DNA of 64,000 nucleotides from Cupriavidus sp. BIS7. GTDB taxonomy: Bacteria > Pseudomonadota > Gammaproteobacteria > Burkholderiales > Burkholderiaceae. The notes beneath the pieces were generated by a model that saw only the letters and a program-made list of their open reading frames with translations, searched no databases and was not told the origin of the DNA. Made by a program: the position numbers and the translations under genes. Shown piece by piece: positions 7,379-16,701 of this stretch (position 1 is its first letter; each line of letters starts with the position of its first letter). The stretch lies in NCBI RefSeq assembly GCF_000292345.1, contig NZ_ALOU01000049.1:62001-126000 (forward strand). Reading direction: 5' to 3'.

Positions 7379-8103
7379 GATTGCGTCACGCCGTGGTGGC
7401 CGAATTTTTGGGCTCAGCACTGCTCCTTGCAACCGTCGTGGGGTCCGGAATCATGGGGGAGAAGCTCGCCGGCGGCAACGTCGGTATCGCACTCCTCGCC
7501 AATACGCTTGCGACAGGCGCAGGGCTTGTGGCGCTCATTGCCACCTTTATGAGTATCTCGGGAGCGCACTTCAATCCACTCGTGACACTCGCCGAGGTGT
7601 GCCTCGGAAAGCTGGGCTGGAAGCACGCTGCAGCCTACGTCTTAGCTCAAGGCCTCGGTGCCATTGCAGGAGTGTTGGCCGCTCACGGAATGTTTGACTT
7701 GCCGCTGATAGAGGTATCAGGTCATGTCCGTACCGGCCCATCACAATGGTGGAGTGAAGTGGTGGCGTCGTTCGGCTTACTCACGGTCATTCTGAACGTG
7801 GCGAAGCGGCGAATGGAGTTTGTACCGGTGGCAGTCGGCGGCTATATCACGGCGGCGTATTGGTTCACGGCTTCGACATCGTTCGCCAACCCCACCGTTA
7901 CTATCGCACGCTCGCTCACCGACACCTTCGCTGGAATCCGACCGCTAGATGCCCCTGGCTTCATCATCAGCGAACTGGTGGGCGGCACTCTTGCCGTCCT
8001 CCTGTTCCTTTGGTTGGAGCGCGCACATAGGCCTTCGGCGAGCTCTTCCGATGCGGTTGCTCAGGCGGATGCCAGCCAAATCCGCAGCGAGCAGACAAAC
8101 TAA
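7375..8103 (+). CDS. MIP/aquaporin-family channel of the ars operon
   Basis: The 242-residue membrane protein has six predicted helices and two half-helix motifs, NPL (residues 67-69, AHFNPLVT) and NPT (172-174, FANPTVT), replacing the usual NPA pair in part. Aquaglyceroporins of the AqpS/GlpF type in ars operons conduct As(OH)3 or methylarsenite down its gradient. Next to arsC this gives an exit route: arsenate is reduced and the product leaves by diffusion. The start overlaps the stop of the arsC remnant, showing that the present operon evolved by loss of an intervening gene. No ArsB or Acr3 pump is found nearby. Confidence 0.85.
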   Translation: MRLRHAVVAEFLGSALLLATVVGSGIMGEKLAGGNVGIALLANTLATGAGLVALIATFMSISGAHFNPLVTLAEVCLGKLGWKHAAAYVLAQGLGAIAGVLAAHGMFDLPLIEVSGHVRTGPSQWWSEVVASFGLLTVILNVAKRRMEFVPVAVGGYITAAYWFTASTSFANPTVTIARSLTDTFAGIRPLDAPGFIISELVGGTLAVLLFLWLERAHRPSASSSDAVAQADASQIRSEQTN

Positions 8104-8153
8104 CCTCGGATTCCGTGAGACGCCAAAGGTGTTAGCCGTCCTTGATAGTGTGC

Positions 8154-8180
8154 AAGTTGGTTTCCCTGGAGAACCAACTT
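8154..8180. terminator. Hairpin between convergent genes
   Basis: AAGTTGGTT (8154-8162) and AACCAACTT (8172-8180) form perfect 9-bp arms with a 9-nt loop, between the ends of the aquaporin gene (+) and the acylphosphatase gene (-). It probably terminates both, though no long T-run follows. Confidence 0.55.
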
Positions 8181-8188
8181 AGCAGCCA

Positions 8189-8497
8189 TCACAAGGTAGG
8201 CAAGCGCTCGAAGGCGTCGAAACGCCCAAACGGCGGCTGCACTTCGGTGACGTCAAGTCCTTCGACAAGCGCTGCTGACATGCCCTCACTTAACCAGGCA
8301 CACATGTCAGCAAGCTGTGCCGGAGAACCCTGCAACAGTGCTTCCACGGAGTCGTCAAGGCGGTTACGGACCCAGCCGGTGACGCCCAGCTCCTGGGCGC
8401 GCCGTACGCACGCCTCTCGATAGCCAATGCCCTGCACACGGCCACGGATGCGAACGAGTCTTGTCTCCAGCGTCACGGCGTTTCTGTCTGCTTCCAT
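8189..8497 (-). CDS. Acylphosphatase
   Basis: The roughly 100-residue product contains the acylphosphatase signature GRVQGIGYREACVRRAQELGV followed by GWVRNRLDDSVEA. The conserved Arg and Asn of the active site are both present (YREA; GWVRNR). The enzyme hydrolyses carboxyl-phosphate bonds. ATG 8497 was chosen for the GGGAG about 9 bp upstream; the frame can also start at GTG 8512. It lies 36 bp downstream of aioR on the same strand and may be carried by the aioXSR transcript. Why it sits in an arsenic locus is not evident from sequence. Confidence 0.85.
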   Translation of the reverse strand: MEADRNAVTLETRLVRIRGRVQGIGYREACVRRAQELGVTGWVRNRLDDSVEALLQGSPAQLADMCAWLSEGMSAALVEGLDVTEVQPPFGRFDAFERLPTL

Positions 8498-8533
8498 CAG
8501 GTGCTCCCACACCGGTTGCGGCAGCGTGGCCTC

Positions 8534-9871
8534 TCAATGAAGAAGCCCGGCCGCAATCGAATGTCTGCGCATCTTCTCCCAGAGGCTCTTACGGGAAATG
8601 CCTAAGGCGTGAGCCGTCTCGGATATATGACCCTGGTGCTGCACCAGGGCGGAACGAATGAATGCGCCTTCACATGCTGCCATGTAGTCATCCAGCGGCG
8701 TGTCCGTACCCACGACAGCAGGTGCATGGGTTCCATCCTCTTCAAATATGTCAGACGAGAAAAGCATATTCTGGGGACAGACGATGCAAGCGCGTTCAAT
8801 ACGGTTCTGGAGCTCTCTCACATTCCCGGGCCACCCATAGGTCGCAAGACGTGCCTCTGCCGATGGGTGAAAGAGCTTCGTCGGCTCACCGAGCCGGCTC
8901 GCGATATCTTTCACAAAGCGATGGGCAAGCCAGAGAACATCATCGGGGCGGTCTCGCAGCGCCGGTACCCTGAGCTGAACGATGTTGATTCGGTAGAACA
9001 GGTCCTCGCGAAACTTCCCGGCACTGACCAGTTCGGCGAGGTCCCGGTTTGTCGCGCAAACGAGGCGGAAGTTGGTTTCGACCTCTCTTTCGCCACCGAC
9101 TCTGGTGATGCGCGGCTCCTGCAATGCCCGCAGCAGCTTCACCTGCATGCACAGCGGCAAGTCGCCTATCTCGTCGAGAAAGAGGGTTCCACCGTCGGCC
9201 TGCTCGAAGTACCCTTTCTTCTGACGTCCGGCGCCTGTGAAGGCGCCACGCTCGTAGCCGAAAAACTCGGATTCAAGAAGGGTCTCCGGAACGGCGCCAC
9301 AGTTGACCGCAACAAACGGAGTTCCATCGCCGGGTGCATGCCGATGAATGAACCGTGCCAGCACCTCCTTGCCTACACCTGACTCACCAGTAATCAGAAT
9401 CGATTTCGCACGACCTGCAACTCGCGGCACCAGGTCCGCAAGGCGCCGCATCGCTTCCGACACGCCAAGCTCGCACTGCGCTGGCATGGCCTGTTCTGGG
9501 ATGCATGTTCCGGTCAGTTGCCTGACCTTTTCGACCAATGCGCCAATGTCGAACGGCTTCGTGATGTAATCCGCAGCACCGCTTTTCAGGAGGGAGACGG
9601 CGGTTTCGATGGACCCATAGGCCGTAATGAAGACAAAGGGCGGAAGGGAGGTACGCGCAGCTACCGAGCGTGCAAACAGATTTTCTCCCGAAATGTCTGG
9701 CAGACGGATGTCGCTAATGACAGCCTGGTAAGGACGAGTCCCCATCGCACCCAAGGCGGATTCACCATCGGTGTACCAGTCCACATCGAACCCCTCCAGA
9801 CGGAACCTGTCTGCCAAAGACTCGCCCATGATGGGGTCGTCTTCGACCACACAAATAAGCGTCGCCGACAT
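8534..9871 (-). CDS. aioR: AioR, sigma-54-dependent response regulator of arsenite oxidase
   Basis: The 445-residue protein has the NtrC architecture. Receiver domain: residues 1-120 with acidic pocket ED-D and phospho-acceptor D54. AAA+ domain: about 135-370 with Walker A GESGVGKE (162-169), the sigma-54 contact loop GAFTGA (209-214) and the DEIGDLP Walker B region. A Fis-type HTH is at the C-terminus (ETAHALGISRKSLWEKMRR). In arsenite oxidisers AioR activates aioBA from a -24/-12 promoter; such a promoter lies upstream of aioB here. It follows aioS by 14 bp in the aioX-aioS-aioR operon. Confidence 0.93.
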   Translation of the reverse strand: MSATLICVVEDDPIMGESLADRFRLEGFDVDWYTDGESALGAMGTRPYQAVISDIRLPDISGENLFARSVAARTSLPPFVFITAYGSIETAVSLLKSGAADYITKPFDIGALVEKVRQLTGTCIPEQAMPAQCELGVSEAMRRLADLVPRVAGRAKSILITGESGVGKEVLARFIHRHAPGDGTPFVAVNCGAVPETLLESEFFGYERGAFTGAGRQKKGYFEQADGGTLFLDEIGDLPLCMQVKLLRALQEPRITRVGGEREVETNFRLVCATNRDLAELVSAGKFREDLFYRINIVQLRVPALRDRPDDVLWLAHRFVKDIASRLGEPTKLFHPSAEARLATYGWPGNVRELQNRIERACIVCPQNMLFSSDIFEEDGTHAPAVVGTDTPLDDYMAACEGAFIRSALVQHQGHISETAHALGISRKSLWEKMRRHSIAAGLLH

Positions 9872-9885
9872 GATGAACTCCTGCT

Positions 9886-11343
9886 CTATCCCGGTGCAAA
9901 TGGCAGCAGCACCAGAAAGTACGTCCGCCCCGGTTCACTCTCAACGGCTATGGTGCCACCAAGCTGCGTGGCAATTTGATAGCTGACCCATAGTCCCAGC
10001 CCATATGAACGCCGCTCTCCCCCTTCCCAAGCGGAACTGAACGGCTCGAACAAGTGCTCCATTGCAACCCCGGATATGTATTGCCCCGTGTTTGATACCC
10101 TTATCTGTAGCTCAGCTTGATGCGCAAACACCCCAACATCCACGCAGCCTCCGTGCTCGACGGCCGTCGCGGCGTTCAACAGCAAATTAAGGACGAGTTG
10201 TCGAACCAGATGGGCGGGCAGCGCGATGGCCTCCGCTTGCTGCACTTCCCAGTTGAACACTGCCTGCTTCGCATGTATCTGCGGTGCTATCAACAGTCTC
10301 AGGTCTTGCCAGTCCGAGGGACCCATGGCAGGGGAATCCAGTCGCGCCTCAACGAGTAGCGCCGATACGGTGGACCGGATTTGGCCGAGACCTCGCTCGA
10401 GAAGCCCAAGAGTCTTTTTGGTTTGCGCGTCTGGGGTGCCGTGAGTATTGAGCGTGTCGATGGCGTTGAGCATACCGCCCAGCGGATTGTTGATTTCGTG
10501 GGCGATACCGGCAGCGACCCTCCCGACGGCTGCCAGCCTTTCGGAGACAACGACCTCACGCTCTAATGCTTGCTTTTGAGCCAATTCTCCAAGCATGGCC
10601 TGGAACTGATGACCCAGTTGACCTATCTCGTCTTTCCCCCGCACGGCAATATCGGCGGCAACCGTTTCCGCTGGCTCCTTGCCAATTCGAGCCATCCCCG
10701 AGGCAAGCCGCAGGAGAGGTTTCGCCATGCGGTCGCCCCAGAGCCAACCCACCGGTATCAGTAACAACAACGCAGGAACCGTAGCCACCCCAAGTTTGAC
10801 AAGCGTTGAGCGAATGCGGCCGTAGAGGATATCTGCGTCGTAGACCAAGACTACATACCCCAGGCGGCCACCGTCATCAGAGTTCACGGGCATGCCCGCT
10901 GTAACATCATGGGTCGCCAACAGTCCCGGAAAGTTGAAGTAGAAGGGCTCACCGGCGGTGCGTAGATGCGAAATGACATCGCCATACTCGGCGGGCAACT
11001 GGGCGACCGCTTTCTGAATGGGCTCCTTTCTGGGGGACGTCGATGCATAAACGCGCCCTTGCGCGTCAAAGAGCACGATTTCCTTCAATGGGTTCGTTGA
11101 CTCCTTGACCGCGACTGGCGGTCGGATAACTTCGAATGCTCGCCACACGTCGTCTTTGACCATCGGGTCCCGAACTGACAGCGTGAGCACGCGGCAAAGA
11201 TTCTGAGCGCCGTTTTCCAGGTCATTCCGCGCATCTGCCAGTGCGAGGCTAACCAGCGCGGCAGTAACGAGCAATTCCGTAAGTAGGATTACCGCGCTCA
11301 ATGCCAGCGGAATCTTGTAGCGATAACTGAGATTGGCAAACAT
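9886..11343 (-). CDS. aioS: AioS, arsenite-responsive sensor histidine kinase
   Basis: The 485-residue membrane kinase starts at ATG 11343, 10 bp after aioX; an upstream in-frame start lies inside aioX and was rejected. TM1 spans about residues 11-36 and TM2 about 184-203, bracketing a periplasmic sensor domain. A HAMP segment leads to the HisKA box AAGIAHEINNPLGG with phospho-acceptor His282, then the ATPase domain with N box (LLNLLLNAATA) and G box (YGLGLWVSYQIA). AioS is known to receive the arsenite signal from periplasmic AioX and to phosphorylate AioR. The gene order aioX-aioS-aioR supports this. Confidence 0.93.
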   Translation of the reverse strand: MFANLSYRYKIPLALSAVILLTELLVTAALVSLALADARNDLENGAQNLCRVLTLSVRDPMVKDDVWRAFEVIRPPVAVKESTNPLKEIVLFDAQGRVYASTSPRKEPIQKAVAQLPAEYGDVISHLRTAGEPFYFNFPGLLATHDVTAGMPVNSDDGGRLGYVVLVYDADILYGRIRSTLVKLGVATVPALLLLIPVGWLWGDRMAKPLLRLASGMARIGKEPAETVAADIAVRGKDEIGQLGHQFQAMLGELAQKQALEREVVVSERLAAVGRVAAGIAHEINNPLGGMLNAIDTLNTHGTPDAQTKKTLGLLERGLGQIRSTVSALLVEARLDSPAMGPSDWQDLRLLIAPQIHAKQAVFNWEVQQAEAIALPAHLVRQLVLNLLLNAATAVEHGGCVDVGVFAHQAELQIRVSNTGQYISGVAMEHLFEPFSSAWEGGERRSYGLGLWVSYQIATQLGGTIAVESEPGRTYFLVLLPFAPG

Positions 11344-11353
11344 CTGCGGACGC

Positions 11354-12232
11354 CTACCTTGGCCCAGCTTCCAGAATCCTGACCAGCCCGCGAATACCAT
11401 CGAACACGCTGTCGGCACCCTCTACGAAGCCATCGAGGTTCAACTGCTGAAGAATGTCGCGACCTTCCGGCCGCTCCCTCATGTCGACGAGCGCGCGCTG
11501 AATGCGACGGAACGTCTCTTCGTCGAGATTTTGACGAGCAACAATCGGCGGGAAGCCGTACTGCGGGGAGCGCCACGCCACCTTTACATCCCGAGTGCGG
11601 CCCGGGTATCGCTTCTCTATGGTGTCGAAGACGTAGCCGTCTATCTCACCGGCATCCGCCAGTCCGGAACTCACAGCATCGACCACCTTCCGGTGCGCAT
11701 ACGTGAAGAAGGACTTTTTGAAGAAGGTACTTGGCCGTATGCCTGACCGAATGAGCTCGGTGGCGGGGACCAGGAAACCAGAATTTGACTGTGGGTCGCT
11801 GAACGCGAACACACGGTTCTGAAGTTGCGTGATATGAGTCGTTCGGTCGTCGTTCTTCGGGACAACCAGGTAGGAGCGATAAAGTGGCTGCCCCTGGTAG
11901 TCGGGTATCGCCAGCAACCGCATGGTCTGGGGATGCGTGACATAGGGATAGCCGCAGACCCATGCGAGCTCGAGGCGATTCGTAGCTAATAGCTCGTGAA
12001 TCTCCTGGTAGTTATTGCGCTGCACAAACCTCACGTTTGCACCGCATACGCTGCCAAGTTCTTTTGCCCAACGTGCCAGCAGACTGATTTCGTTATCGAG
12101 AAAGACGGCCGTCGTGCCGAACGCAATCGATGTACGTTCGCTGCCGGAGCCGAATCCGAGAGATGAGAGGAGCGGCAAGCTCAGCGCGGAACTGAGAAAT
12201 CGCCGTCGACCGATGTTGAGAATTGGTGACAT
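11354..12232 (-). CDS. aioX: AioX, periplasmic arsenite-binding sensor protein
   Basis: This 292-residue protein belongs to the PhnD/phosphonate-binding-like family. The N-terminus IGRRRFLSSALSLPLL looks like a Tat signal. Cys93 (ELAWVCGYPY) lies where arsenite-binding AioX proteins carry their essential cysteine; Cys63 is a second one. AioX binds As(III) in the periplasm and passes the signal to AioS. The gene diverges from aioB across a 173-bp region that carries a palindrome and a sigma-54 promoter. Confidence 0.9.
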   Translation of the reverse strand: MSPILNIGRRRFLSSALSLPLLSSLGFGSGSERTSIAFGTTAVFLDNEISLLARWAKELGSVCGANVRFVQRNNYQEIHELLATNRLELAWVCGYPYVTHPQTMRLLAIPDYQGQPLYRSYLVVPKNDDRTTHITQLQNRVFAFSDPQSNSGFLVPATELIRSGIRPSTFFKKSFFTYAHRKVVDAVSSGLADAGEIDGYVFDTIEKRYPGRTRDVKVAWRSPQYGFPPIVARQNLDEETFRRIQRALVDMRERPEGRDILQQLNLDGFVEGADSVFDGIRGLVRILEAGPR

Positions 12233-12254
12233 AACGGCTCATTCCCCCTCACGA

Positions 12255-12276
12255 ACCGTTACTGGACGGTAACGGT
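12255..12276. promoter_or_regulatory. Likely AioR upstream activating site
   Basis: ACCGTTAC (12255-12262) and GTAACGGT (12269-12276) are perfect 8-bp arms around 6 bp. The centre lies about 86 bp upstream of the -12 element of the aioBA promoter, the distance expected for an enhancer bound by an NtrC-type regulator. It is also just 23 bp upstream of aioX and could influence that gene. Confidence 0.65.
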
Positions 12277-12338
12277 GCCCAGCGACTCCGCATCCATATT
12301 TGCCCGCAGGCGTGCCCGCCAACCGCCTTTGAGCCGGG

Positions 12339-12353
12339 TGGCACACGTCTTGC
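12339..12353 (+). promoter_or_regulatory. Sigma-54 promoter of aioBA
   Basis: TGGCAC-N5-TTGC is a full match to the -24/-12 consensus with the required GG-N10-GC spacing. Transcription would start near 12366, about 40 bp upstream of the aioB start. RpoN-dependent control of aioBA is established in other arsenite oxidisers, and AioR is encoded divergently. Confidence 0.88.
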
Positions 12354-12405
12354 CACGGAATCGATGCTAGCGACTAGGCAAGCAAGATTCAAGCAAGGAG
12401 GCAAC

Positions 12406-12930
12406 ATGCCCGAACTCAAAATCGGCCGTCGCACATTTCTCAAGCTGGGCAGCACTTCCATCGCAGCCTCCGCTGCGTCCGCCTTGGTACCGACCGCAGC
12501 GGAGGCTGCGGCACCCGTCGATACAAGCAAGACCAAGCTGCCGTATCCGAGAAAGAGCGTGGGGCAACTCGGCCGGATGGCGCCCAACACCCCAATCTCG
12601 TTCACCTATCCGGATGCCGCGTCACCTTGTATTGCCGTAAAGCTTGGCAATCGCGTCCCGGGTGGTGTCGGCCCGGACGGCGACGTTGTTGCCTATAGCG
12701 TCATGTGTACCCATATGGGTTGCCCAGTAGTCTATGAGCCGGCAACAAAGACATTCAAGTGCCCTTGCCACATGAGCATCTTCGATGCGGAGAAAGCAGG
12801 GCAAATGGTCATCGGTCAGGCTACTGAGAACCTACCCCGCGTGAAGCTCCGTTATGACGAGAAGACGGGGACAGTGACAGCTGTCGGCCTGGAAGGCTTG
12901 TTGTACGGCCGTCAGGCGAACATCCTTTGA
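12406..12930 (+). CDS. aioB: AioB, Rieske subunit of arsenite oxidase
   Basis: The 174-residue protein starts at ATG 12406 behind a strong AAGGAGG site. A Tat signal ([10 protein letters not shown], residues 6-15) exports the folded heterodimer, with AioA piggybacking. The [2Fe-2S] ligands are Cys101 and His103 (CTHMGC) and Cys119 and His122 (CPCH). Cys106 and Cys121 can form the disulfide found in some AioB proteins and missing in the Alcaligenes faecalis enzyme. AioB passes electrons from the molybdenum subunit to a cytochrome or azurin. aioA begins 16 bp downstream. Confidence 0.97.
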   Translation: MPELKIGRRTFLKLGSTSIAASAASALVPTAAEAAAPVDTSKTKLPYPRKSVGQLGRMAPNTPISFTYPDAASPCIAVKLGNRVPGGVGPDGDVVAYSVMCTHMGCPVVYEPATKTFKCPCHMSIFDAEKAGQMVIGQATENLPRVKLRYDEKTGTVTAVGLEGLLYGRQANIL

Positions 12931-12946
12931 GTTCGAGGAGCTGAAA

Positions 12947-15424
12947 ATGGCTACCGAGAAGGACCGCATCGTACTACCCCCGGTCACGGCTAAGCGGACC
13001 AACATGACCTGTCACTTCTGCATCGTCGGATGCGGGTACCACGTCTACAAATGGCCCGAAGACCAGGAAGGCGGTCGAGCACCGAACCAAAATGCGCTCG
13101 GCCTCGATTATCGCAAGCAACTGCCGCCGCTATCCATCGTCATGACGCCAGCCATGGAGAATGTCGTCACCGACCGCGACGGTTCCCGCCACACCATCAT
13201 GATTGTGCCGGATAAGAGTTGCGTCGTGAACAGCGGACTCAGTTCGACACGTGGCGGCAAGATGGCGACGTACATGTACGCCCCAGATGGCCTGACCAAG
13301 GAGCGCCTGAAGAATCCACGCATCTACCTTAGCGACCAATGGGTCGATACGACCTGGGACCAGGCGTTGGCGCTCTACGCCGGTCTGATGAAGAAGGTCC
13401 TCGACAAGGATGGTCCGAGCGGCATCGTGTTCTCAGCCTTTGACCATGGTGGTGCGGGTGGTGGCTTCGAGAACACGTGGGGTACTGGCAAGCTGATGTT
13501 CACGGCTCTGCAGACCCCCATGGTCCGTATCCACAACCGGCCGGCATACAACTCCGAATGCCATGCCACTCGCGAGATGGGTATTGGAGAGTTAAACAAC
13601 TCCTACGAGGACGCCGAACTCGCCGACGTTATTTGGGCCATTGGCGCGAACTCGTATGAAACTCAGACCAACTACTTCCTGAATCACTGGGTGCCAAATC
13701 TTACCGGCACGACCATAGAGAAGAAGAAACAGCGCTTCCCGGGCGAGGAGGCGCCGAAAACCAGAGTGATTTTTGTCGACCCTAGGCGGACGCCGACTAT
13801 CGCTGTCGCCGAGCACGCAGCCGGGAAGGAGAATGTTCTGCACCTGGACATCCAACCTGGTACGGATATCGCGCTGTTCAATGGCCTGTTCACTCATGTC
13901 GTCCAGCAAGGCTGGATTGACCGTGACTTCATTGCCGCGCATACCAGCGGCTTCGACGCAGCCGTGCAGGCTAACAAGCTGTCTCTGGAAGAGTGCAGCA
14001 AAATCACGGGTGTGCCCGTTGACAAGATTCGGACAGCGGCTGAATGGTCGTACAAACCAAAGGCCACTGGCCAGATGCCGAGGACGATGCACGCCTACGA
14101 AAAGGGCATCATCTGGGGCAACGACAACTATCTGATTCAGTCCTCACTCGTGGACCTCGTGCTCGCGACCCACAATGTTGGGCGGCGAGGAACCGGCGTC
14201 GTCCGAATGGGCGGTCACCAGGAAGGTTATACGCGGCCCCCATACCCAGGCAACACGAAGATATACATCGACCAGGAGCTCATCAACGGCAAGGGCCGGA
14301 TGATGACGTGGTGGGGCTGCAATAACTTCCAGACGAGCAACAACGCTCAGCAGTTGCGCGAAGTGGTCCTGCGCCGGTCGCAAATGGTCAAGGATGCGAT
14401 GCAGCGCGCCCGTGGTGTGACCACCGAGCAGATGGTCGACGTGATTTATGACGCGACGAGCAAGGGCGGTCTGTTTGTCGCGAGCATCAATCTCTACCCG
14501 ACGATGCTTGAACAGGCTGCACACCTAATGTTGCCTGCGGCACATCCCGGAGAAATGAACTTGACCTCGATGAACGGTGAACGGCGTATGCGACTCTCCG
14601 AAAGGTTCATGGACCCGCCGGGAACTGCGCTTCCCGACTGCCTCATTGCAGCTCGCATTGCCAATACCCTGCGTGACATGTACCGCAAAGATGGCAACAC
14701 GAAGATGGCCGCCCGGTTTGATGGCTTCGACTGGAAAACTGAGGAGGACGCGTTCAATGATGGATTCCGTAAAGCCGGGCAACCTGGAGCCGGAAAGATT
14801 GACAGCCAGGGCGGAGATACGGGCAATCTGGTGACCTATGAACGGCTGCGCGTCATGGCTAACAACGGGGTCCAACTGCCAGCGAAGGCATGGGAAGGCG
14901 GTAAGCTTGTTGGCACGGAAATGCTGTACATGGACAGCAAATTCGACACGACGGATGGCAAGGCGCAGTTCAAGCCGTCACCATGGCCTGGTCTACCAAA
15001 GCCCATAGCCGACCAGAAAGCAAAGTATCGCTTCTGGATTAACAACGGCCGCACAAATGAGGTATGGCAAACGGTCTATCACGACCAGTACAACGATTTC
15101 GTCCGTACACGAGACCCGATGGCCTATATCGAAATGAACCCCGCAGACGCGCAGCAACTTGGGATTGGTGCGGGCGACATCGTCGAGGTTTTCAACGACT
15201 TCGGCTCCACCTATGCCATGGCATACCCGGCGCCAGAAATAAAGCACGACCAGACGTTCATGGTTTTCGGCCATGTCAACGGCATCCAAGATAATGTGAC
15301 GACGACATGGACCGACCGCAACATCGTTCCCTACTACAAGGGCACATGGGCAAACATTCGTCGAGTGGGGTCACAGGAGGACTACAAGCAGACGGTGAGC
15401 TTCAAGAGTCGCCGTTACACGTAG
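12947..15424 (+). CDS. aioA: AioA, molybdopterin catalytic subunit of arsenite oxidase
   Basis: The 825-residue protein is full length for the DMSO-reductase-family arsenite oxidase, which converts As(III) to As(V) in the periplasm. The [3Fe-4S] site is CHFCIVGC (Cys22, Cys25, Cys29). Several family blocks are intact, including [32 protein letters not shown] and the C-terminal guanine-dinucleotide-binding region ([11 protein letters not shown]). It has no signal peptide, as expected for Tat export with AioB. A GAGGAG site lies 9 bp upstream. No cytochrome c (aioC), moeA or other molybdenum cofactor gene follows, so host genes must supply electron acceptor and cofactor. Confidence 0.97.
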   Translation: MATEKDRIVLPPVTAKRTNMTCHFCIVGCGYHVYKWPEDQEGGRAPNQNALGLDYRKQLPPLSIVMTPAMENVVTDRDGSRHTIMIVPDKSCVVNSGLSSTRGGKMATYMYAPDGLTKERLKNPRIYLSDQWVDTTWDQALALYAGLMKKVLDKDGPSGIVFSAFDHGGAGGGFENTWGTGKLMFTALQTPMVRIHNRPAYNSECHATREMGIGELNNSYEDAELADVIWAIGANSYETQTNYFLNHWVPNLTGTTIEKKKQRFPGEEAPKTRVIFVDPRRTPTIAVAEHAAGKENVLHLDIQPGTDIALFNGLFTHVVQQGWIDRDFIAAHTSGFDAAVQANKLSLEECSKITGVPVDKIRTAAEWSYKPKATGQMPRTMHAYEKGIIWGNDNYLIQSSLVDLVLATHNVGRRGTGVVRMGGHQEGYTRPPYPGNTKIYIDQELINGKGRMMTWWGCNNFQTSNNAQQLREVVLRRSQMVKDAMQRARGVTTEQMVDVIYDATSKGGLFVASINLYPTMLEQAAHLMLPAAHPGEMNLTSMNGERRMRLSERFMDPPGTALPDCLIAARIANTLRDMYRKDGNTKMAARFDGFDWKTEEDAFNDGFRKAGQPGAGKIDSQGGDTGNLVTYERLRVMANNGVQLPAKAWEGGKLVGTEMLYMDSKFDTTDGKAQFKPSPWPGLPKPIADQKAKYRFWINNGRTNEVWQTVYHDQYNDFVRTRDPMAYIEMNPADAQQLGIGAGDIVEVFNDFGSTYAMAYPAPEIKHDQTFMVFGHVNGIQDNVTTTWTDRNIVPYYKGTWANIRRVGSQEDYKQTVSFKSRRYT

Positions 15425-15431
15425 GCGACAG

Positions 15432-15452
15432 GGGCCGGCAATCTGCCGGCCC
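15432..15452 (+). terminator. Hairpin after aioA
   Basis: GGGCCGGCA (15432-15440) and TGCCGGCCC (15444-15452) form perfect 9-bp arms with a 3-nt loop, 7 bp after the aioA stop. There is no T-run, so it may work with Rho or protect the 3' end. Confidence 0.55.
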
Positions 15453-15562
15453 TCATCCCGGACCAGCGCCATGAAAACGCTGTCGAGTTTGACCGGTCAC
15501 AACTTGAAATTTCGTTCATCGGTGGTTGATGTTGCAGACAGCGCCGCTCGGCGGGTGGTGCG

Positions 15563-15754
15563 ATGAAGCACCATAGCCACAAGAAGCGAATCGAAAGAAT
15601 CGCGGAAGAGCTCGGCGCCCCTTCGCATGTCGTCAGGCGGGCATATTTCGCGGCATTGCGCGAGCTCATCACAGAAGCTCGTATTCACGAATACCTGCAT
15701 GTGTTCGTTGCTAAACGCGTCCACCGTGCACTTCGCGACCGGCGCCCGGAGTAG
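15563..15754 (+). CDS. DUF3562 family small protein
   Basis: The 63-residue product reads KKRIERIAEELGAPSHVVRR, then an acidic-basic helix ending EYLHVFVAKRVHRALR. This pattern fits DUF3562, a short helical family common in Burkholderiales and of unknown function. The N-terminal half resembles an HTH (LGAPSHVVRRAYFAAL). It starts at ATG 15563 and stands alone about 140 bp after aioA. No operon partner is clear, and about 180 bp of unassigned DNA separate it from the next gene. Confidence 0.6.
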   Translation: MKHHSHKKRIERIAEELGAPSHVVRRAYFAALRELITEARIHEYLHVFVAKRVHRALRDRRPE

Positions 15755-15938
15755 CTGGCAAGAACGTCTGGCTTGGGGCGAGGAGGTCCGCCGCCGGCCC
15801 GGCATCAATCCGCTCAGCTGGATAAAATGGCTAGGGCGGAGCCCGACCAAAAAATAGGGCAATCCCCTAGCTCTTTCTGGAAAGATACCTTACTCAGGTG
15901 CTCTGTCTGAACAGACAGCCATCTCGCAACCAGCAAGG

Positions 15939-16262
15939 CTATTGGTCGCTCGAGAAGAACTCGCGCGTGACATCCCTTGTTGTCAGCAGTCGCTGGTCAA
16001 ACACTGCACACAGCGCTACGAAGTACTTGGCTTCCCTAGCTGAGCCAGGCTCGCCCACCAGTTGGAAGAATTGCCCATCCCGCGTGAGGCCCACGCGACG
16101 GCATGTATCCAAGCGAGCGATTGGTAGAGTCGACCAGTATTTGTTGGTGCCAGAAAACCTGCCGACAACGTGCTGGTCGCCACGAAATGTCGCCAGCAGC
16201 CGCCATTGTTCGATATAGCTTTCCGCAGTCGGAACCGCTCCTATTCGGACAACAGTAGGCAT
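15939..16262 (-). CDS. Small protein of unknown family, tandem paralogue A
   Basis: The 107-residue product is one of three adjacent related proteins. Shared positions with B and C include a Trp near residue 20 (EQWRLL), H-V-VG (QHVVGRF), R-x-G-x-T-x-x-G (RRVGLTRDG), L-x-G-x-PG (LVGEPG) and a C-terminal D-V/I-T/S (TRDVTREFF). A is the most diverged. ATG 16262 has AAAGGAG 9 bp upstream. No signal peptide, membrane helix or catalytic motif is evident. A TCTCGCGC-type microrepeat (about 16,278-16,316) fills the spacer to copy B. Function unknown. Confidence 0.6.
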   Translation of the reverse strand: MPTVVRIGAVPTAESYIEQWRLLATFRGDQHVVGRFSGTNKYWSTLPIARLDTCRRVGLTRDGQFFQLVGEPGSAREAKYFVALCAVFDQRLLTTRDVTREFFSSDQ

Positions 16263-16362
16263 GAGCAAGACTCCTTTCACGCTCTCGCGCTCTCGCGCTC
16301 TCACGCTTTCACGCCCTTTTGCTTGCGTATGGGGCGCTGGCCATGAAGGCAGTTGCGCATCG

Positions 16363-16680
16363 TTAGTACTCGACATACTCACCGGTGATGTCTTTCGTGC
16401 CGGATACCTTGTTATCCCACGTCGCTATCAGCCAGACGAGTTTCCACAGTCCAGTGTCGCGACCAGGAGGACCAGATAGGACAAAGCGCACTCCCTGCTC
16501 AGTCATGCCCGTTCGCGTATTCCAGTTGAAGGATGTAATAGGAGGGCTGACACGGTATGGGCCAGTACGCATGCATTTGCCAACAAAGTGTCTTGAACCA
16601 CCGTAAGTCAACAGTGCCCGCCACTCTTTTAGAACGGCATCGCTAGCCAAATCTCTTGGCTCCGAAATCCAAGCAGGCAT
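16363..16680 (-). CDS. Small protein of unknown family, tandem paralogue B
   Basis: The 105-residue product shares with copy C the blocks RHFVGKC, RVSPPITSFNWNTRTGMTEQG, FVLSGPPG and a C-terminal KDITGEYVEY. The conserved pattern is W, HFVGxC, RVSxxIxSF, R-x-G-x-T-x-x-G, L-x-G-x-PG, DxTxxY. The spacing between motifs is nearly constant across the three copies, which argues for one compact fold of about 100 residues. All three genes lie on the minus strand within 1.1 kb, downstream of the protease-ATPase pair but separated from it by about 540 bp. I do not recognise the family. Confidence 0.65.
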   Translation of the reverse strand: MPAWISEPRDLASDAVLKEWRALLTYGGSRHFVGKCMRTGPYRVSPPITSFNWNTRTGMTEQGVRFVLSGPPGRDTGLWKLVWLIATWDNKVSGTKDITGEYVEY

Positions 16681-16701
16681 GACGGTCCTTCCGCATCGAG
16701 C

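Noticed and set aside
16278-16316. CGCTCTCG-type repeats between two small genes, considered as a CRISPR remnant
   Set aside because: The units are short, contiguous and imperfect, with no spacers. No CRISPR array was seen anywhere in the window.
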